Under the pieces are notes generated by a model, which made no database searches, had not been told where the DNA came from, and saw only the letters and a list, made by a program, of their open reading frames with translations. Positions 1 through 9,288 of a DNA stretch of 16,698 nucleotides are shown piece by piece (the first letter of the stretch is position 1; the number at the start of each line of letters is the position of its first letter). The stretch is from Jimgerdemannia flammicorona (Eukaryota > Mucoromycota > Endogonomycetes > Endogonales > Endogonaceae). A program made the translations under genes and the position numbers. The stretch covers positions 1 to 16,698 of the forward strand of contig RBNI01003090.1 in assembly GCA_003990745.1 (NCBI GenBank), written 5' to 3'.

Positions 1-184
1 TTTCCGTTCTTTCCCCTCCCATCTTCCGCTCCCTTTCCCTTCCCTCAAATCCCGATTTCACCACTTGCTTTGAACCCCGTCTAACCACTCCGTAATCCAC
101 ACCCAGAGATCAAAGCTCGACTACAACTGAAATAGACATTAATCCCAATCCCATCATAGTTTCAAACTTTCTCACTTCCTCACC
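1..184 (+). other. Pyrimidine-rich leader-like stretch
   Basis: The first 60 bases are almost entirely C and T, and the stretch runs without an ATG into a CACC-ATG context at 185. CT-rich tracts just upstream of transcription starts are common in filamentous ascomycetes. The stretch may be a promoter or 5' leader for the weak ORF that follows, or for a gene whose body lies in unrecognised exons. No TATA element or intron was identified here. Confidence 0.25.
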
Positions 185-367
185 ATGATGACTACCTCCT
201 CACCTAGTAGATTACATTACAGACCACTGGTCTCCTTTCGATCACCAAGTGCAACGAATCGACCAACCCCGCAGAAACCCCTCAATACCATCCTATCACG
301 GTCATCTCCCTTACCGTTAGATATTCCCCTAGTCCGTCGCACACACCAAACAAACACACCGGACTAA
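185..367 (+). CDS. Weak candidate small ORF (60 aa), possibly a first exon
   Basis: The ATG at 185 sits in a good CACC-ATG context directly after a CT-rich leader. The product is Ser/Pro/Thr/Arg-rich with no recognisable domain, signal peptide or membrane segment. The stop lies inside ACTAAC, which is also a fungal branch-site core and is followed by CAAG, so the stop might lie within an intron. Another frame then stays open from about 370 to 530. No strong GTRNGT donor lies in the right place, so I could not build a convincing spliced model. It may be a chance ORF. Confidence 0.15.
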   Translation: MMTTSSPSRLHYRPLVSFRSPSATNRPTPQKPLNTILSRSSPLPLDIPLVRRTHQTNTPD

Positions 368-1913
368 CCCATCCTTCTGGCCAAGTCACCTTCATCGACT
401 TACCGTATATAATTTCCCGCTCGCGCGCCTCTGCATATCGCCCATATCCTTCCATCCCCAAATCTCGCTCACGTCAGTCCTTCCTATCATCTACGACGAC
501 GACTCGGACGCTGTCCTAAAATTTCGATAAGCTGTGAGATGATAGTATTGGCCCAGAAGCCTTGCGGTACGTTGTGGTGCGTTAGGAATATTTACGACGG
601 CGGACGGGAATCTCTGAAAGGGAAGATGAGGTACCATTGAGTTCGGTGCAACGTGGCAGGAGTAACGCCTAGAATTACATATCAAGGGGGTTATATATTC
701 TCACGCCGGGCCTCTCGCCCTTCCACTTTTTTTTTTTTTTGTGAAGCAAAGTGCAAATAAATGCAAAAAAGCATTGGCCAGGCGAAGTCTCAAGTAAAGC
801 CTCACACCCTTACCTGCTATTGGGCCGGCAACAGCTCTAGTCATGTAGAAGGAATGATTCCGACGAAAGTGGGTGGCGCGCGCCGTTCCTTACCTTCTAG
901 GCGGCGGACACATGGATTCCGCGAATTCCACACCCGTATCGCTTCGCTTCCTAGTGTGGGAAAGATTGCCAACGACGATCAGCTCTGGGCTTCTTGTGAT
1001 TGTCTCCGCGAACTTTTGAAGACCGCGACAGGACTTAAGACCTGTAATCGTGGAAACGAGAAAGCGAAAGTGTTAATATGAATGTGTTGATCAAACGAAA
1101 GAACGGAGAAAATAAGCGTAGGCAAACGTACGGAGTAGTCCGGCAGGACATTTATGACCGTATATATATGAACAATGGACATGCAAGGTTGTTCTAGCCG
1201 ATTGTTTGGAATGGAGTGACTGATAATGAGGCTTTGACGAGACGCGTCTTTTCCAACAAAAAAATCTCCAGCTCAAGCTCGGCGCCTGGTCCAAGTACCG
1301 CATCGTTTACAGCTCGTGAGTACTTACCTCTTTATTCGGCTTGACATATCAGATAAAGTGTGAATGATGAATCCCATCACGTCTCCCACTTCGTTTTCTT
1401 CGACGCGATGATGCTCCAGATCCGAGATGCAGCAAAAGAGGCGAGGAGTTGGAGGAGGTGGACGGGGCGCCGACAAAGGCGGAGAGGGGATGAACAGGGC
1501 GGAATGTGGACGCGGTCCAATTTTGATGCATGCATGGGCACTCCATTGTTGGGAGCCTCGACAACCTCCGCCGCCACCAATCCCTCTCCCACGCCCTCCT
1601 CATCTCCATCGGCCCTCCCGATGTCCAAGACCCACAGGTCCAGCTGAGATATCCCTGCGACTGAAACGGAAGACCCATAAAGTTGAAGGGAGCATCTCGT
1701 GTGTTTGGCACGCACAAATTGCTTCTTATCGTTTCGTTCTCGTGATTGTTTATTTTGTTGTATTTTCACACTTTATGTTTCTGTTCTTTCTCCTATTTCG
1801 CACATGTTAATGTTACACCAAAACACTCCTTCCGTCGCTTACTTCCATCTCCACCCTCAACTCAATATCTTATTTTATATTTTCCGTATAGTCAGGTTGA
1901 TGACTTTGACATT
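368..1913. other. Gene-poor stretch with no supportable gene
   Basis: Several mutually overlapping open frames of 60-130 codons occur here on both strands, notably at 761-1081 plus and at 1349-1810 on both strands. None shows a recognisable domain, and the overlap on both strands points to a low stop-codon density in G/C-rich sequence. A T14 run lies at 727-740. The 1430-1650 part is purine-rich then CT-rich, which alone explains the Pro/Ser- and Arg/Gly-rich translations. An unrecognised spliced gene is not excluded. Confidence 0.4.
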
Positions 1914-2150
1914 CTAGATGGTCCGCAGAGCTAATGAAGCGTGATGTGACTGGACATCGTCGATTGTTGAAGCGTTGAGAAGGCTGGTTATAAGGTGAGA
2001 TGGGAGCCGGGGTTGGCGGGGGTGCCTGTGTGGTGGTATAGGAGTGTGGAAGTGCGGGAAAACTGAGCGTGAGACGAACGCATGAGGTGTGGCGGATGTG
2101 AGATAGTGCTGGATCTTTGCAAGAGATTCAGGGAAAACGGAGATGGTCAT
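1914..2150 (-). CDS. Weak candidate small protein (78 aa), unrecognised
   Basis: An ATG at 2150 opens a 78-codon frame, with an in-frame TAA two codons upstream and a TAG stop at 1914-1916. The product has a plausible mixed composition: an N-terminal part containing ESLAKIQHYL, a His/Pro-rich middle, and LPSHLITSLLNASTIDDVQ towards the C-terminus that could be helical. I recognise no family, signal peptide or membrane segment. The bases before the ATG are not a strong start context and no intron signals adjoin it. It could be a genuine small protein, one exon of a larger gene, or chance. Confidence 0.2.
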   Translation of the reverse strand: MTISVFPESLAKIQHYLTSATPHAFVSRSVFPHFHTPIPPHRHPRQPRLPSHLITSLLNASTIDDVQSHHASLALRTI

Positions 2151-2906
2151 TGATTAAGTGCGGAGGTCGGGTTCGTGATGGCTGGGTGGTGTCCTCTTTG
2201 ATTGAATGAGCAATTCGTTTTTCTTGTAGACAACATTGGTTAATATGAATCGAGCCTTGTTTCCCACTCACGACTCTTGCGGGTTCTATCATTCATAGCC
2301 ATCAGTCTACACCAATTTTGAGAGCAACACGTGTCCAACCCCCTATACTTATTACCTCTTGTGATAGTTTTAGGTTGGTTTGGTGATCTCCTGTTGAGTG
2401 ATCCTTTTTCGTCTCATGCGAGTGAAGCCTGCCTCTTGGCTTGGAGGCGGCCAGATCGTGATCTTACTCGTGGCTCGTCTGGTACTGGTATGACATGCTT
2501 GCCCTCGTCACATCATGAATCGGTTGTGCTCTTTGGTAGAATTTAGTGCGTGATGGTATGTTTAACTTTGAATTAGGAGTAAGTGAAGGTTGGGGATGAA
2601 ATGAGAATAAGGATCTAAGGGAGATGAACGAGAGACGAGGCGACATTATGGGGTGACGGTGTGCGGGCGAGTTTGTGTTTTTAGATAGGCTCGGTTTGAC
2701 GTAGATACGTTGTGGATGATTTCGATCTTCTTTCAGAAGGTCGCAAGGTGTGCTGATTTCCAGTTCTTTTATCAATTTATTCTTTTAGGGGATAGTATAC
2801 GACTTTCTCGCATCAGTAGGAAACCCATAGAAAATCATATTTGAACAATGCATATATAAGCCATTGGACAAAACAATATCGTCATGGAAGGCCTTTCTCG
2901 TTTATT

Positions 2907-2942
2907 ATTTAAGTATACGCCAATAAAGCAATATACTTAAAT
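2907..2942. repeat. Perfect 11-bp inverted repeat (stem-loop)
   Basis: ATTTAAGTATA at 2907-2917 is the exact reverse complement of TATACTTAAAT at 2932-2942, separated by a 14-base loop. The arms are AT-only apart from one G or C. It could be a cruciform, a hairpin in a 3' end, or a binding site for a dimeric factor. No gene adjoins it, so no role is assigned. Confidence 0.7.
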
Positions 2943-3609
2943 GATCTGGGAATGCGAATGGTTATATCGGATCGCGGTTTTTCCGGCTGCGGCAAAATTC
3001 TATTATAAGCATTAGTCAGACTCTTTGTATGAGCGTAGGGGATGTGAGTTGGTTACACCTGTTTAAGGCGATAGTCAGGGTTTTCGCAAAAACAATTTTG
3101 TGCTAATTACAAATTATTTCGCAAATTTCATTTCATACTCTAATATTACTGCACGAGGGTTGGTTTCCGACACCCACTGAAATTACGACGACGACAATGA
3201 GGCCTTAGCTACGCCAAGGAGGTTGCATGATAGAATGGCTTGTAAATTCAATTACATCATCAATCACGCTGTGTGTTGCTTAATCGTCAACATAGTAAGG
3301 CTGCTATATACACCTCTGCTCGACCGAACAAGGAACCATGAGAACCTCACCTAGGAACAAAGGGTGGGCAAGCCGCGGGAGGAGGCAAAAACCGAAAAAG
3401 GGCAGGAAAAAAAAAGTATAATATCGGGACGTGAAAAACCGGTATATACTTGCGGGCCCCATGCATGGCGCGGATCGCCAGGAACCGTGGCGCAGATTAG
3501 TTCCCATCGCTTCTTTCCTGGTTGCCATTACAGCGTTTGATTCATACAAGCTTCCCCTTGCCGTCATTTCCCGCGATTAAAATAAATGAATTTTTTTCTC
3601 CCAACTTAT

Positions 3610-3641
3610 GGGGTGGGGGACGGGGGAACGGGAGAATGGGG
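3610..3641 (+). other. G-rich tract able to form a G-quadruplex
   Basis: The tract holds five runs of three or more G within 32 bases, in the order GGGG, GGGGG, GGGGG, GGG, GGGG, with loops of 1, 2, 3 and 5 bases. This satisfies the usual four-run, loop 1-7 quadruplex pattern with a spare run. It lies about 1.2 kb upstream of the GRAM-protein gene and beside no identified gene. Confidence 0.6.
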
Positions 3642-3750
3642 ATCGCGCGCTGAGTCAACACCAAGGAGCTGATACGGGTGGTCGAAATTTTAGTTTAATA
3701 CATAAGCAGTATTATTAATGATGGAAATAGATCATCCATCTTGATTTCTC

Positions 3751-3783
3751 GAAATCGAATTTTGATTTCTCGATTCTCGATGG
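3751..3783. repeat. Short direct repeats, 12 bp with 21-bp spacing
   Basis: TTGATTTCTCGA occurs at 3751-3762 and again at 3772-3783. The intervening bases contain TCGAAATCGA, and the flanks carry GATGGAAAT twice (about 3719 and 3779). It looks like a small local duplication, or a cluster of related sites. No function can be assigned. Confidence 0.5.
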
Positions 3784-4588
3784 AAATCTAGAATTTTTCC
3801 TTCCCCACACATGGGAAACATAGTTCCCAGGGATCGACAAAATTTTATTATTATTTTTTTTATTTTATTTTTATTTTTAAAAATAACCGTAGCGCGGCCT
3901 TATCAATGCTTACATGTACAGGCGGCGTCACCTTGTGTTCCTGGATCCCACTCGCCAGGCACGCAACTGAGGCTCTACATGGCTACTGGTGTGTTGCTAC
4001 GCGGACGTATTGGGAGGAACCGTAGTAGGGCGGCGCGCAGGACTTTAGTGTGGGAAAACGGAGCGCCCGTGTCTGCTTTGTGGGCCCCGGAAGGGGGTGT
4101 CGCCTAACCGAGCAACGGTAAGACTGTGGAAGGCAACCAACAACTCCTGGTCGATCGATTTTTTCCTCACCTGGGCCGGAATGGGCAGGCCCCAAGGCAC
4201 CAATGAAAAATCACCGACCGACCGTTTCGGGCCCAAGCTCGAGTCGAACGAATCGCCCACACGTCCCTCGCGCTGGCCCATGCGCCTGTACCAGAGCTCG
4301 CCAATCCAAGGGGGGAGCAATAGATTGCACGCGTTAGTGTTTGACGCGCTAACGAGTAATGACGGAATTCACGGACGCTCGTGAAGGCGAAGCATTTGTT
4401 TATTTATCACGGCGCTGTTCTATGGTGTTATTTGCCCCATGAAGATATGTTCGGACTCACGCGTGTGGTTAAACGGCATGGGGGGTGGATAAATGGGGCG
4501 ACATATATCGGTATGCACCTGATTGTCATCTGAGGAGCCCAGCTGGATTTGGTTGTGCCTCAGGCTGACGATGTCTCCAAACGAAAAT

Positions 4589-4866
4589 TGACGTAAACAA
4601 ACCCCTATTTATAATAGCCGTGGGTGGTGAACTAATTGTTTTGTTGATTTCCCAATGTTCGCCTGGAGCCTCAGAGCCGACGGCAAACCAACCCTCGGGC
4701 GGAGCGTGCAGTGATTGGATCAAGGACAAAGCTGATCAAATGAAGCAAATTGCCTCCAAATTTGCACCTGTTAATCCACTCCCTATAAGTACCATCCGTT
4801 TCCCACAGTAACAAAGAAAAAAAACCTCCCACCCGAATTCGAACCAACACTACCACCAACACAATA
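4589..4866 (+). promoter_or_regulatory. Probable promoter and 5' leader of the GRAM-protein gene
   Basis: The motif series leading to the ATG at 4867 is TGACGTAA at 4589-4596 (a CRE/bZIP-type octamer that overlaps the forkhead-like GTAAACA), ATTGG at 4714-4718 (a reverse CCAAT box), and TATAAG at 4784-4789. TATAAG lies about 80 bases before the start codon, followed by an A/C-rich leader and CACAATA-ATG. These positions suit a fungal RNA polymerase II promoter. The motifs are seen directly; their use is inferred. Confidence 0.5.
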
Positions 4867-5481
4867 ATGGCTCTCCTCAACCGCACACCCTACAAGAACG
4901 TCGAGTCTCGTGCTCGCACCATTGTCACCTACCTAGGCCCTCTCCACGTCGACGCTGACCGCGGCCCGCGCAAGGTTCCTGTCCCGCTCGACTCTGCCGA
5001 AACCTTCCTGTACCAGCACTTCCCGCTTGAGTTCACCATCACCTCCAGCACCAAGCGCCACACCACTGACTTTCGCGGCTTTCTCTACCTGACCAACCGC
5101 CGCATCGTTCTTCTCGCTGACTATCCGACCCGTCGGTTCGAGTCCTTCGCCGTTAATCTGGCCGAGATCACCGGCTTCCGCTACTCATACCGCGACCCGC
5201 GCACCGTCGGTATCCACTTCAAGACCGCCGACGGAAAGCGATACAGGGTCGAGCTTGCGTACAGACCGGGCGATGAGGGTCGCTGCAAGCTCCTCACCGA
5301 GTTCCTCGAAGTCATCGTTGAAGGCGTCACCAGCAGGAAACAGAAGCTTGATGAGGCTATCACGAGCGTGAGCGTGCTGCGAGACCTCGCTATTGGCGAG
5401 GTCGAGCTGCCGCCCTCGTATGGGGAGGTCGTTGCTGACGCCCTTGCAGCGGCGTACCGTGGGCAGGCTCAAGTGATGTGA
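4867..5481 (+). CDS. GRAM/PH-like domain protein with C-terminal PPxY motif (WBP2-like)
   Basis: An intronless 204-residue protein with GC-ending codon preference, and the only confident gene here. Residues 68-87 (DFRGFLYLTNRRIVLLADYP) match the core strand signature of GRAM/PH-like domains, in which a small residue precedes LYLTNRRI and a hydrophobic strand. The domain probably spans about residues 40-150, with FAVNLAEITGFRY as the following strands and KLLTEFLEVIVEGV as the closing helix. PPSY at 182-185 is a PPxY ligand for WW domains. A GRAM-like domain followed by PPxY is the layout of metazoan WBP2, which binds WW proteins such as YAP and Nedd4-type ligases, so an adaptor recruited to membranes or to a Rsp5/Nedd4-like ubiquitin ligase is inferred. 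There is no signal peptide or membrane segment. The ATG follows an A-rich leader and a TATA-like element. Confidence 0.88.
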   Translation: MALLNRTPYKNVESRARTIVTYLGPLHVDADRGPRKVPVPLDSAETFLYQHFPLEFTITSSTKRHTTDFRGFLYLTNRRIVLLADYPTRRFESFAVNLAEITGFRYSYRDPRTVGIHFKTADGKRYRVELAYRPGDEGRCKLLTEFLEVIVEGVTSRKQKLDEAITSVSVLRDLAIGEVELPPSYGEVVADALAAAYRGQAQVM

Positions 5482-5874
5482 AGGGGTCATAGTGTCGTGT
5501 TCTTTGAAGACGTGCGAAATATTTCTCAGACATTGGACCATACGACGGTCTAGAAACAGCTCTTACGATTGTTTTGAGCAAGACTTTCTCTATCAGATAG
5601 TTACAAACAAACCAAACCAAGAAAAAGAAACCACATGTACATACGGCTGTGCAGCAGCAGTCCTTCTTTCTGTGTTTATCGTTGTTTTATTTTATTTTAT
5701 TTTTTTATTTGTTGATATTTCCCTTGCTTCGCGACGTCCTAGAGTGACTTTGCAATTTGGTGTACGTTGTATATATCTTGCCACCCAATGTCTATGTTTC
5801 TGTCACTCTGGGTATTTTTGAACACGCAAAATCTTGTATACCACCATGTTTCAGAAATACTATCTCATGATTTT

Positions 5875-5899
5875 ATTTTTATTTTTATTTTTATTTTTT
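5875..5899. repeat. ATTTTT microsatellite
   Basis: Adenines at 5875, 5881, 5887 and 5893 punctuate runs of five or six T, giving about four 6-base units followed by an A-run. It is a simple-sequence tract in the 3' flank of the GRAM-protein gene. Confidence 0.7.
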
Positions 5900-6708
5900 A
5901 AAAAAAAACCACATAAACAACAAACTTTAAAGTCAAACGTCATACCTTTTCGAAATGTCAGCCTTTGTTTGTGCATGACGAGAATGTGGTTGTTTTTTTC
6001 CAAACTAGCTTAGTCGCCGGGCCGAGTGCCGTCGGAACGGATTTGGCAAAACCCGGTCGGACAGACAACTCCGTCGGTGAAAGTGAAGGAATAGTCGGGG
6101 TTTTGAGTGTCCGTCAACCGTTCCTTGTCTAACCAAAAACCATGTGCTGTCACCCGTCAAACATAGTTGACGTTGAACGATCGATCACCCTTGCGTCATG
6201 CGGGTGGGATTTCGCCGCTAAGTACTGTACACATCGATCGCTGGTTCGACTGACGTAACTGAGGGTTTTTAAAAAATACATGCAGATGCAGCGGGGGTTG
6301 GAATGTGGAGTTTGTTGGCTTGTGCGGGGGGGTTGCCAGATACTGAGGTTTGCCGGTTTCCATGTCGGACTCTGGTCCGTGAGCGGGACCTGACTGCAGG
6401 TTTATTGATTGTTTATTTATTTGTGGGGCCAACCATAATTTCGACCTTGTTTCCCGCCTTGACGGAGGATATGTCTAGCGGAAATGTCTCACTATCACTG
6501 TTGACACCAACATTGACCGCGGTGTTACGGACGCGTGTACAACACCCAACTTGGATTCCAGGAAAGGTACGCAGACGCTGTCAACAGCATTGTATGTAAT
6601 TAGTACTGGCGTGCCTGTCAAGAACATGACGCAACAGTTGAACCGGTGTACACGTGACCAAACAACGCATATGATGTAATGTCGCGAAGTGACAAGAAAG
6701 AGAAAATT

Positions 6709-6733
6709 AAAAAAAAAAAAAAAAAAAAAAAAA
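6709..6733. repeat. Poly-A tract, 25 bases
   Basis: An uninterrupted run of 25 A, followed by TT and eight more A. No retroposed sequence or target-site duplication was recognised beside it, so it is noted only as a homopolymer. Confidence 0.8.
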
Positions 6734-7216
6734 TTAAAAAAAATAGAAGGTTCGAATGAGAATCAACAAGTGCTGGAGTGAATGTAACGGTCAAAACTGC
6801 GAAGGGCGTAGGGAAAGATAAGGGAAAGAAAGGCTGTCTAAGCCCTTCCAAAGTATCCGTTCTAGGAATCAACATCACATCACGAGCACAGCCAAGGTAC
6901 CCCCGTCTTCTGCCGGAACATGACCCCGCACAGGCTTAGAGAGCAAAATTTACACTCGGCCAAGAACACCGCGAAACGGTGCGTATGACGCGGTGTCTAC
7001 AGGGTATCTGTGCGAAATTCATTCATGAATATGTAAGATGTTTATGTACATATATACATAAGACAATAATAGACATATGAATTGGATTCCAAATTCGATG
7101 GAATGTTATTTCCAGTTGTTACTCTCGGTGTTTCCCAAAATCGCTTCTTAAAAACAGGAAGAAATGAACAGAATATTTAGGAACGCCTTTCCAAGTTCTT
7201 TTGGAATGTGAAAATG

Positions 7217-7245
7217 AAAAAAAAAAAAAAAAAAAAAAAAAAAAA
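7217..7245. repeat. Poly-A tract, 29 bases
   Basis: An uninterrupted run of about 29 A. The reverse strand produces an artificial Phe-rich translation. No evidence of a retroposed transcript upstream was found. Confidence 0.8.
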
Positions 7246-7894
7246 GCATAATAGTAGCTAAGTATTGATAAGGTTTGACAATGACTTGAACAGATGACGG
7301 CAGTTACGTTGGGAATTGTAAAAGTTAAATTTTGGTGCACCGAGTCTCCGTGCAATATGTCAATAGTACAGGGAGGAAGAGTGGGAATAAGCGAAAGGGC
7401 GTCCTCTACAATGTTCAAGGAGGCAGAAGCGACAGGGGGTATCGTTTATTGTTATTTTACACAGTGACACACTAGGGCGAGCAACACTCTATTGTAAAAG
7501 CTGAGGACATAAGCAACATACAAAAAGAAAATGTAATGCTTTGTCAAAAAAGGAATCGGAACAAACAGGGAGAACAAGAGCGCCAAAACACCTTTTCTGA
7601 AGGGGCTAGAGTCTTACAGGATAAATGCGGAAGGTGTCAAACCGAATTTGAAAAGCAAATTATTCTGACGGCATTTCAGTAAAAGTCGAGTGTTTGTAAT
7701 GTTAACGGGAACAGGGTTCAAGATGGGAAGTCGGATCTCCATGACGCTTTGAGTAATGTAAAGCTACATATTTACAAAAGAACTAGTTGTGTTATGACAA
7801 TATCTTTGCGCATGTTAGGAAGATTAAAGGTGTAATATACATGTTAATTGGATGGTAATTCTGACGTGTTCAGTACATCCACTGATCTGCTGAA

Positions 7895-8246
7895 TTATGC
7901 GGGTTCAACGTCGTTTACTACGATCAGGCTGCGTAAATTCGTCGTCGAACGGATCGACCATTCGTCGTCGGACGACTGGAGCGGCGGGCTCAGCTGCGGT
8001 CCCAGGCAGTGTTTGGGTTCGTGACAGGGATGGTGGTAATCGAGTGCGATATTGAGGTTGAAAAAACCCCTTTTCCTTATGGCGAGAATAACGACGTCCG
8101 GAGGATAACGGTAAAAATCGAGCATAACGAAACTTTTTGAAAGAGGAGAGGGGGATGTGATCGAGATTAGTGTGAAATGGCGAACGGGTGAAGGAGAGCG
8201 CACCTTACCGGAGAAAGACTACGGTGGCGCACCTTCGAATGTCCAT
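7895..8246 (-). CDS. Possible two-exon gene, 91-aa unrecognised protein
   Basis: Proposed model: exon 1 at 8246-8209 starts with ATG (MDIRRCATVVFLR), a 76-nt intron covers 8208-8133, and exon 2 runs 8132-7895 to TAA. The intron has a GTAAGG donor, CACTAATC as a branch site about 35 nt before the acceptor, a CT-rich tract, and an AAG acceptor, which is a little weak. The phases join without a stop. The 91-residue product has VMLDFYRYPPDVVILAIRKR near its N-terminus and an acidic SSDDEW segment. No domain is recognised. A second frame over about 7905-8200 is also open and ends in VDPFDDEFTQPDRSKRR, so the true frame is uncertain. It lies on the same strand as the membrane-protein gene upstream of it (8750-9288). 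Confidence 0.3.
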
Positions 8247-8749
8247 TTCTTTATAGAGATAAGGAGGATAGGGAATCGAGAGGCTATATTACCAAGAATT
8301 GTATACTAAGAAATATGATCATCCCTATTAGGTATATATGAAGGGATAGCGCGTTAAAGACGTGTATTAATCGATTATGCAATTACATAATTCATTGTAC
8401 GCCCAACATCTTGTCCCCTTCCCCTTACGCTCAATTATCTTCGCTATCATACGGCTTTTACTCCCACCCACCTCCCTATTCGTACACATATTGTATGTCG
8501 GGTTCTTTGGAACTGACCGATGCAACGCATTCGCCCAAATACACAAACATATAGTCATCTAATTTGTTATCACGTACGATTTGGTATAAGGGTGGCAGCC
8601 GTGAGAGGGCATGGGTTATCGAAGGAGTAAGACGGGGATTTAACCTGTCGCCGAATGAACCGTAATTAGTTGGCGCTAGATGTGCGACACATGTAAAAAC
8701 TGGAGGCGCTGGAAAGCCAAGAACGCCTCTCTCGCTCACCATACACCTA

Positions 8750-9288
8750 TTACCACGACCGCCGAACTCCCCTCCTTGTATTGATCACCGGATAGAATGC
8801 GTACCAACAGGCGAGGAATAACGCAACGGGGTAACATAGCTTTCCGATTGTCGTGATTAAGGAATCTGGATTGACAACAGGCATTGTGTATTGCATCACC
8901 ATTCCGAGGGTGTCCAGCCACTGTCGCAGCGACAGTAAGCCAGTAAAGGGTGTTGATGCGGCCGTCCATGGTGTAGAACTTTCCGTCCATGTCGAGCGTG
9001 ATGACGACCATGAGATCGACGAATGGGATTAGGAGAGAAGACTCGAAAATGAGGAAGGGTGGCTCGGGGATCTGCGACTGGAGTCGCAGCGTTTAACAGC
9101 ATTGGGATCGTCACCAAGAGGCCCATGGCGAGGCAACCGAATCGGAAACGGTTGGGATCGCGGGGAGACTTTTGGAAGAGGATACAACAGCTGAGGAGAC
9201 CGCAAGCGAAGACGGGCCATGCCCAGGCAAAGGTGAAGAAGTGATCGGGTGGAATTGCCTTGTTGTCGGTGTCGGCGGCTGAAACCAT
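8750..9288 (-). pseudogene. Multi-pass membrane protein broken by two single-base frameshifts
   Basis: The ATG at 9288 has an in-frame stop upstream. Frame one runs to about 9070 and holds a membrane segment (about residues 17-38, FFTFAWAWPVFACGLLSCC) and a second at about 48-70. At a CCCC run (9066-9069 on the plus strand) the sense moves to a second frame with FLIFESSLLIPFVDLMVVI, then DMDGKFYTMDGRINTLYWLT. Near 8912-8930 it moves again, to a third frame with LDTLGMVMQYTMPVVNPDS and a last membrane segment (GKLCYPVALFLACWYAFYPV), ending in a basic RRGVRRSW tail and TAA at 8752-8750. Both shifts equal one extra base. Without them, the reading would be about 178 residues with four or five membrane segments. 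The family is not recognised. Composition is not AT-skewed, so RIP did not break it. Sequencing error or an odd short intron could also explain one shift. Confidence 0.6.

Larger units (their letters stand above)
2151..4588. other. Intergenic stretch, no supportable gene
   Basis: Composition drifts from about half GC to AT-richer around 2800-3300, then back to GC-rich at 3900-4400. Open frames at 2331-2546, 2464-2775, 3304-3567, 3811-4107 and 4045-4384 either begin at a non-ATG codon, depend on homopolymer runs, or overlap on opposite strands, and none has a recognisable domain. Identifiable items are the inverted repeat at 2907-2942, the G-rich tract at 3610-3641 and the short direct repeats at 3751-3783. 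Confidence 0.45.
5482..7894. other. 3' flank and gene-poor DNA with A/T tracts
   Basis: The first few hundred bases presumably include the 3' untranslated region of the GRAM-protein gene. No ORF with recognisable protein features was found. The longer frames (5492-5821, 6618-6878, 7119-7418) owe their hydrophobic runs to T- or A-tracts. Simple sequences include ATTTTT repeats near 5875, A25 at 6709-6733 and A29 at 7217-7245. A palindromic TGACGTAA-type octamer occurs at about 6252. I see nothing else assignable. Confidence 0.45.

Noticed and set aside
1349..1810. Five overlapping frames of 70-130 codons on both strands.
   Set aside because: Mutual overlap on both strands, low-complexity Arg/Gly and Pro/Ser products and no domain or intron structure point to biased composition.
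3811..4107. 98-codon frame with an apparent signal peptide (IIIFFILFLFLK).
   Set aside because: The hydrophobic core is encoded by a T/A homopolymer-like tract, and the remainder is Arg/Gly-rich with an opposing open frame on the other strand. No domain is seen.
4815..4850. GGTTCGAATTC on the minus strand followed by a T run, resembling a tRNA T-arm and terminator.
   Set aside because: The flanking bases do not pair as a T-stem, there is no anticodon or D-arm upstream, and the site is in the 5' leader of the GRAM-protein gene.
5492..5821. 109-codon plus-strand frame with a membrane-like segment.
   Set aside because: It lies in the 3' flank of the GRAM-protein gene, and its hydrophobic run comes from TTTTATTTTATTTT-type sequence.
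6618..7418. Minus-strand frames with long Phe runs.
   Set aside because: The Phe runs are translations of the A25 and A29 tracts, so these are composition artefacts.
9072..9114. A 43-nt intron (GTGACG...GTCGCAG, minus strand) that would join the first two frames of the membrane-protein gene.
   Set aside because: It keeps phase, but it removes part of a hydrophobic segment that looks real, lacks a good branch site, is very short, and leaves the second frameshift unexplained. A one-base shift at the CCCC run is simpler.
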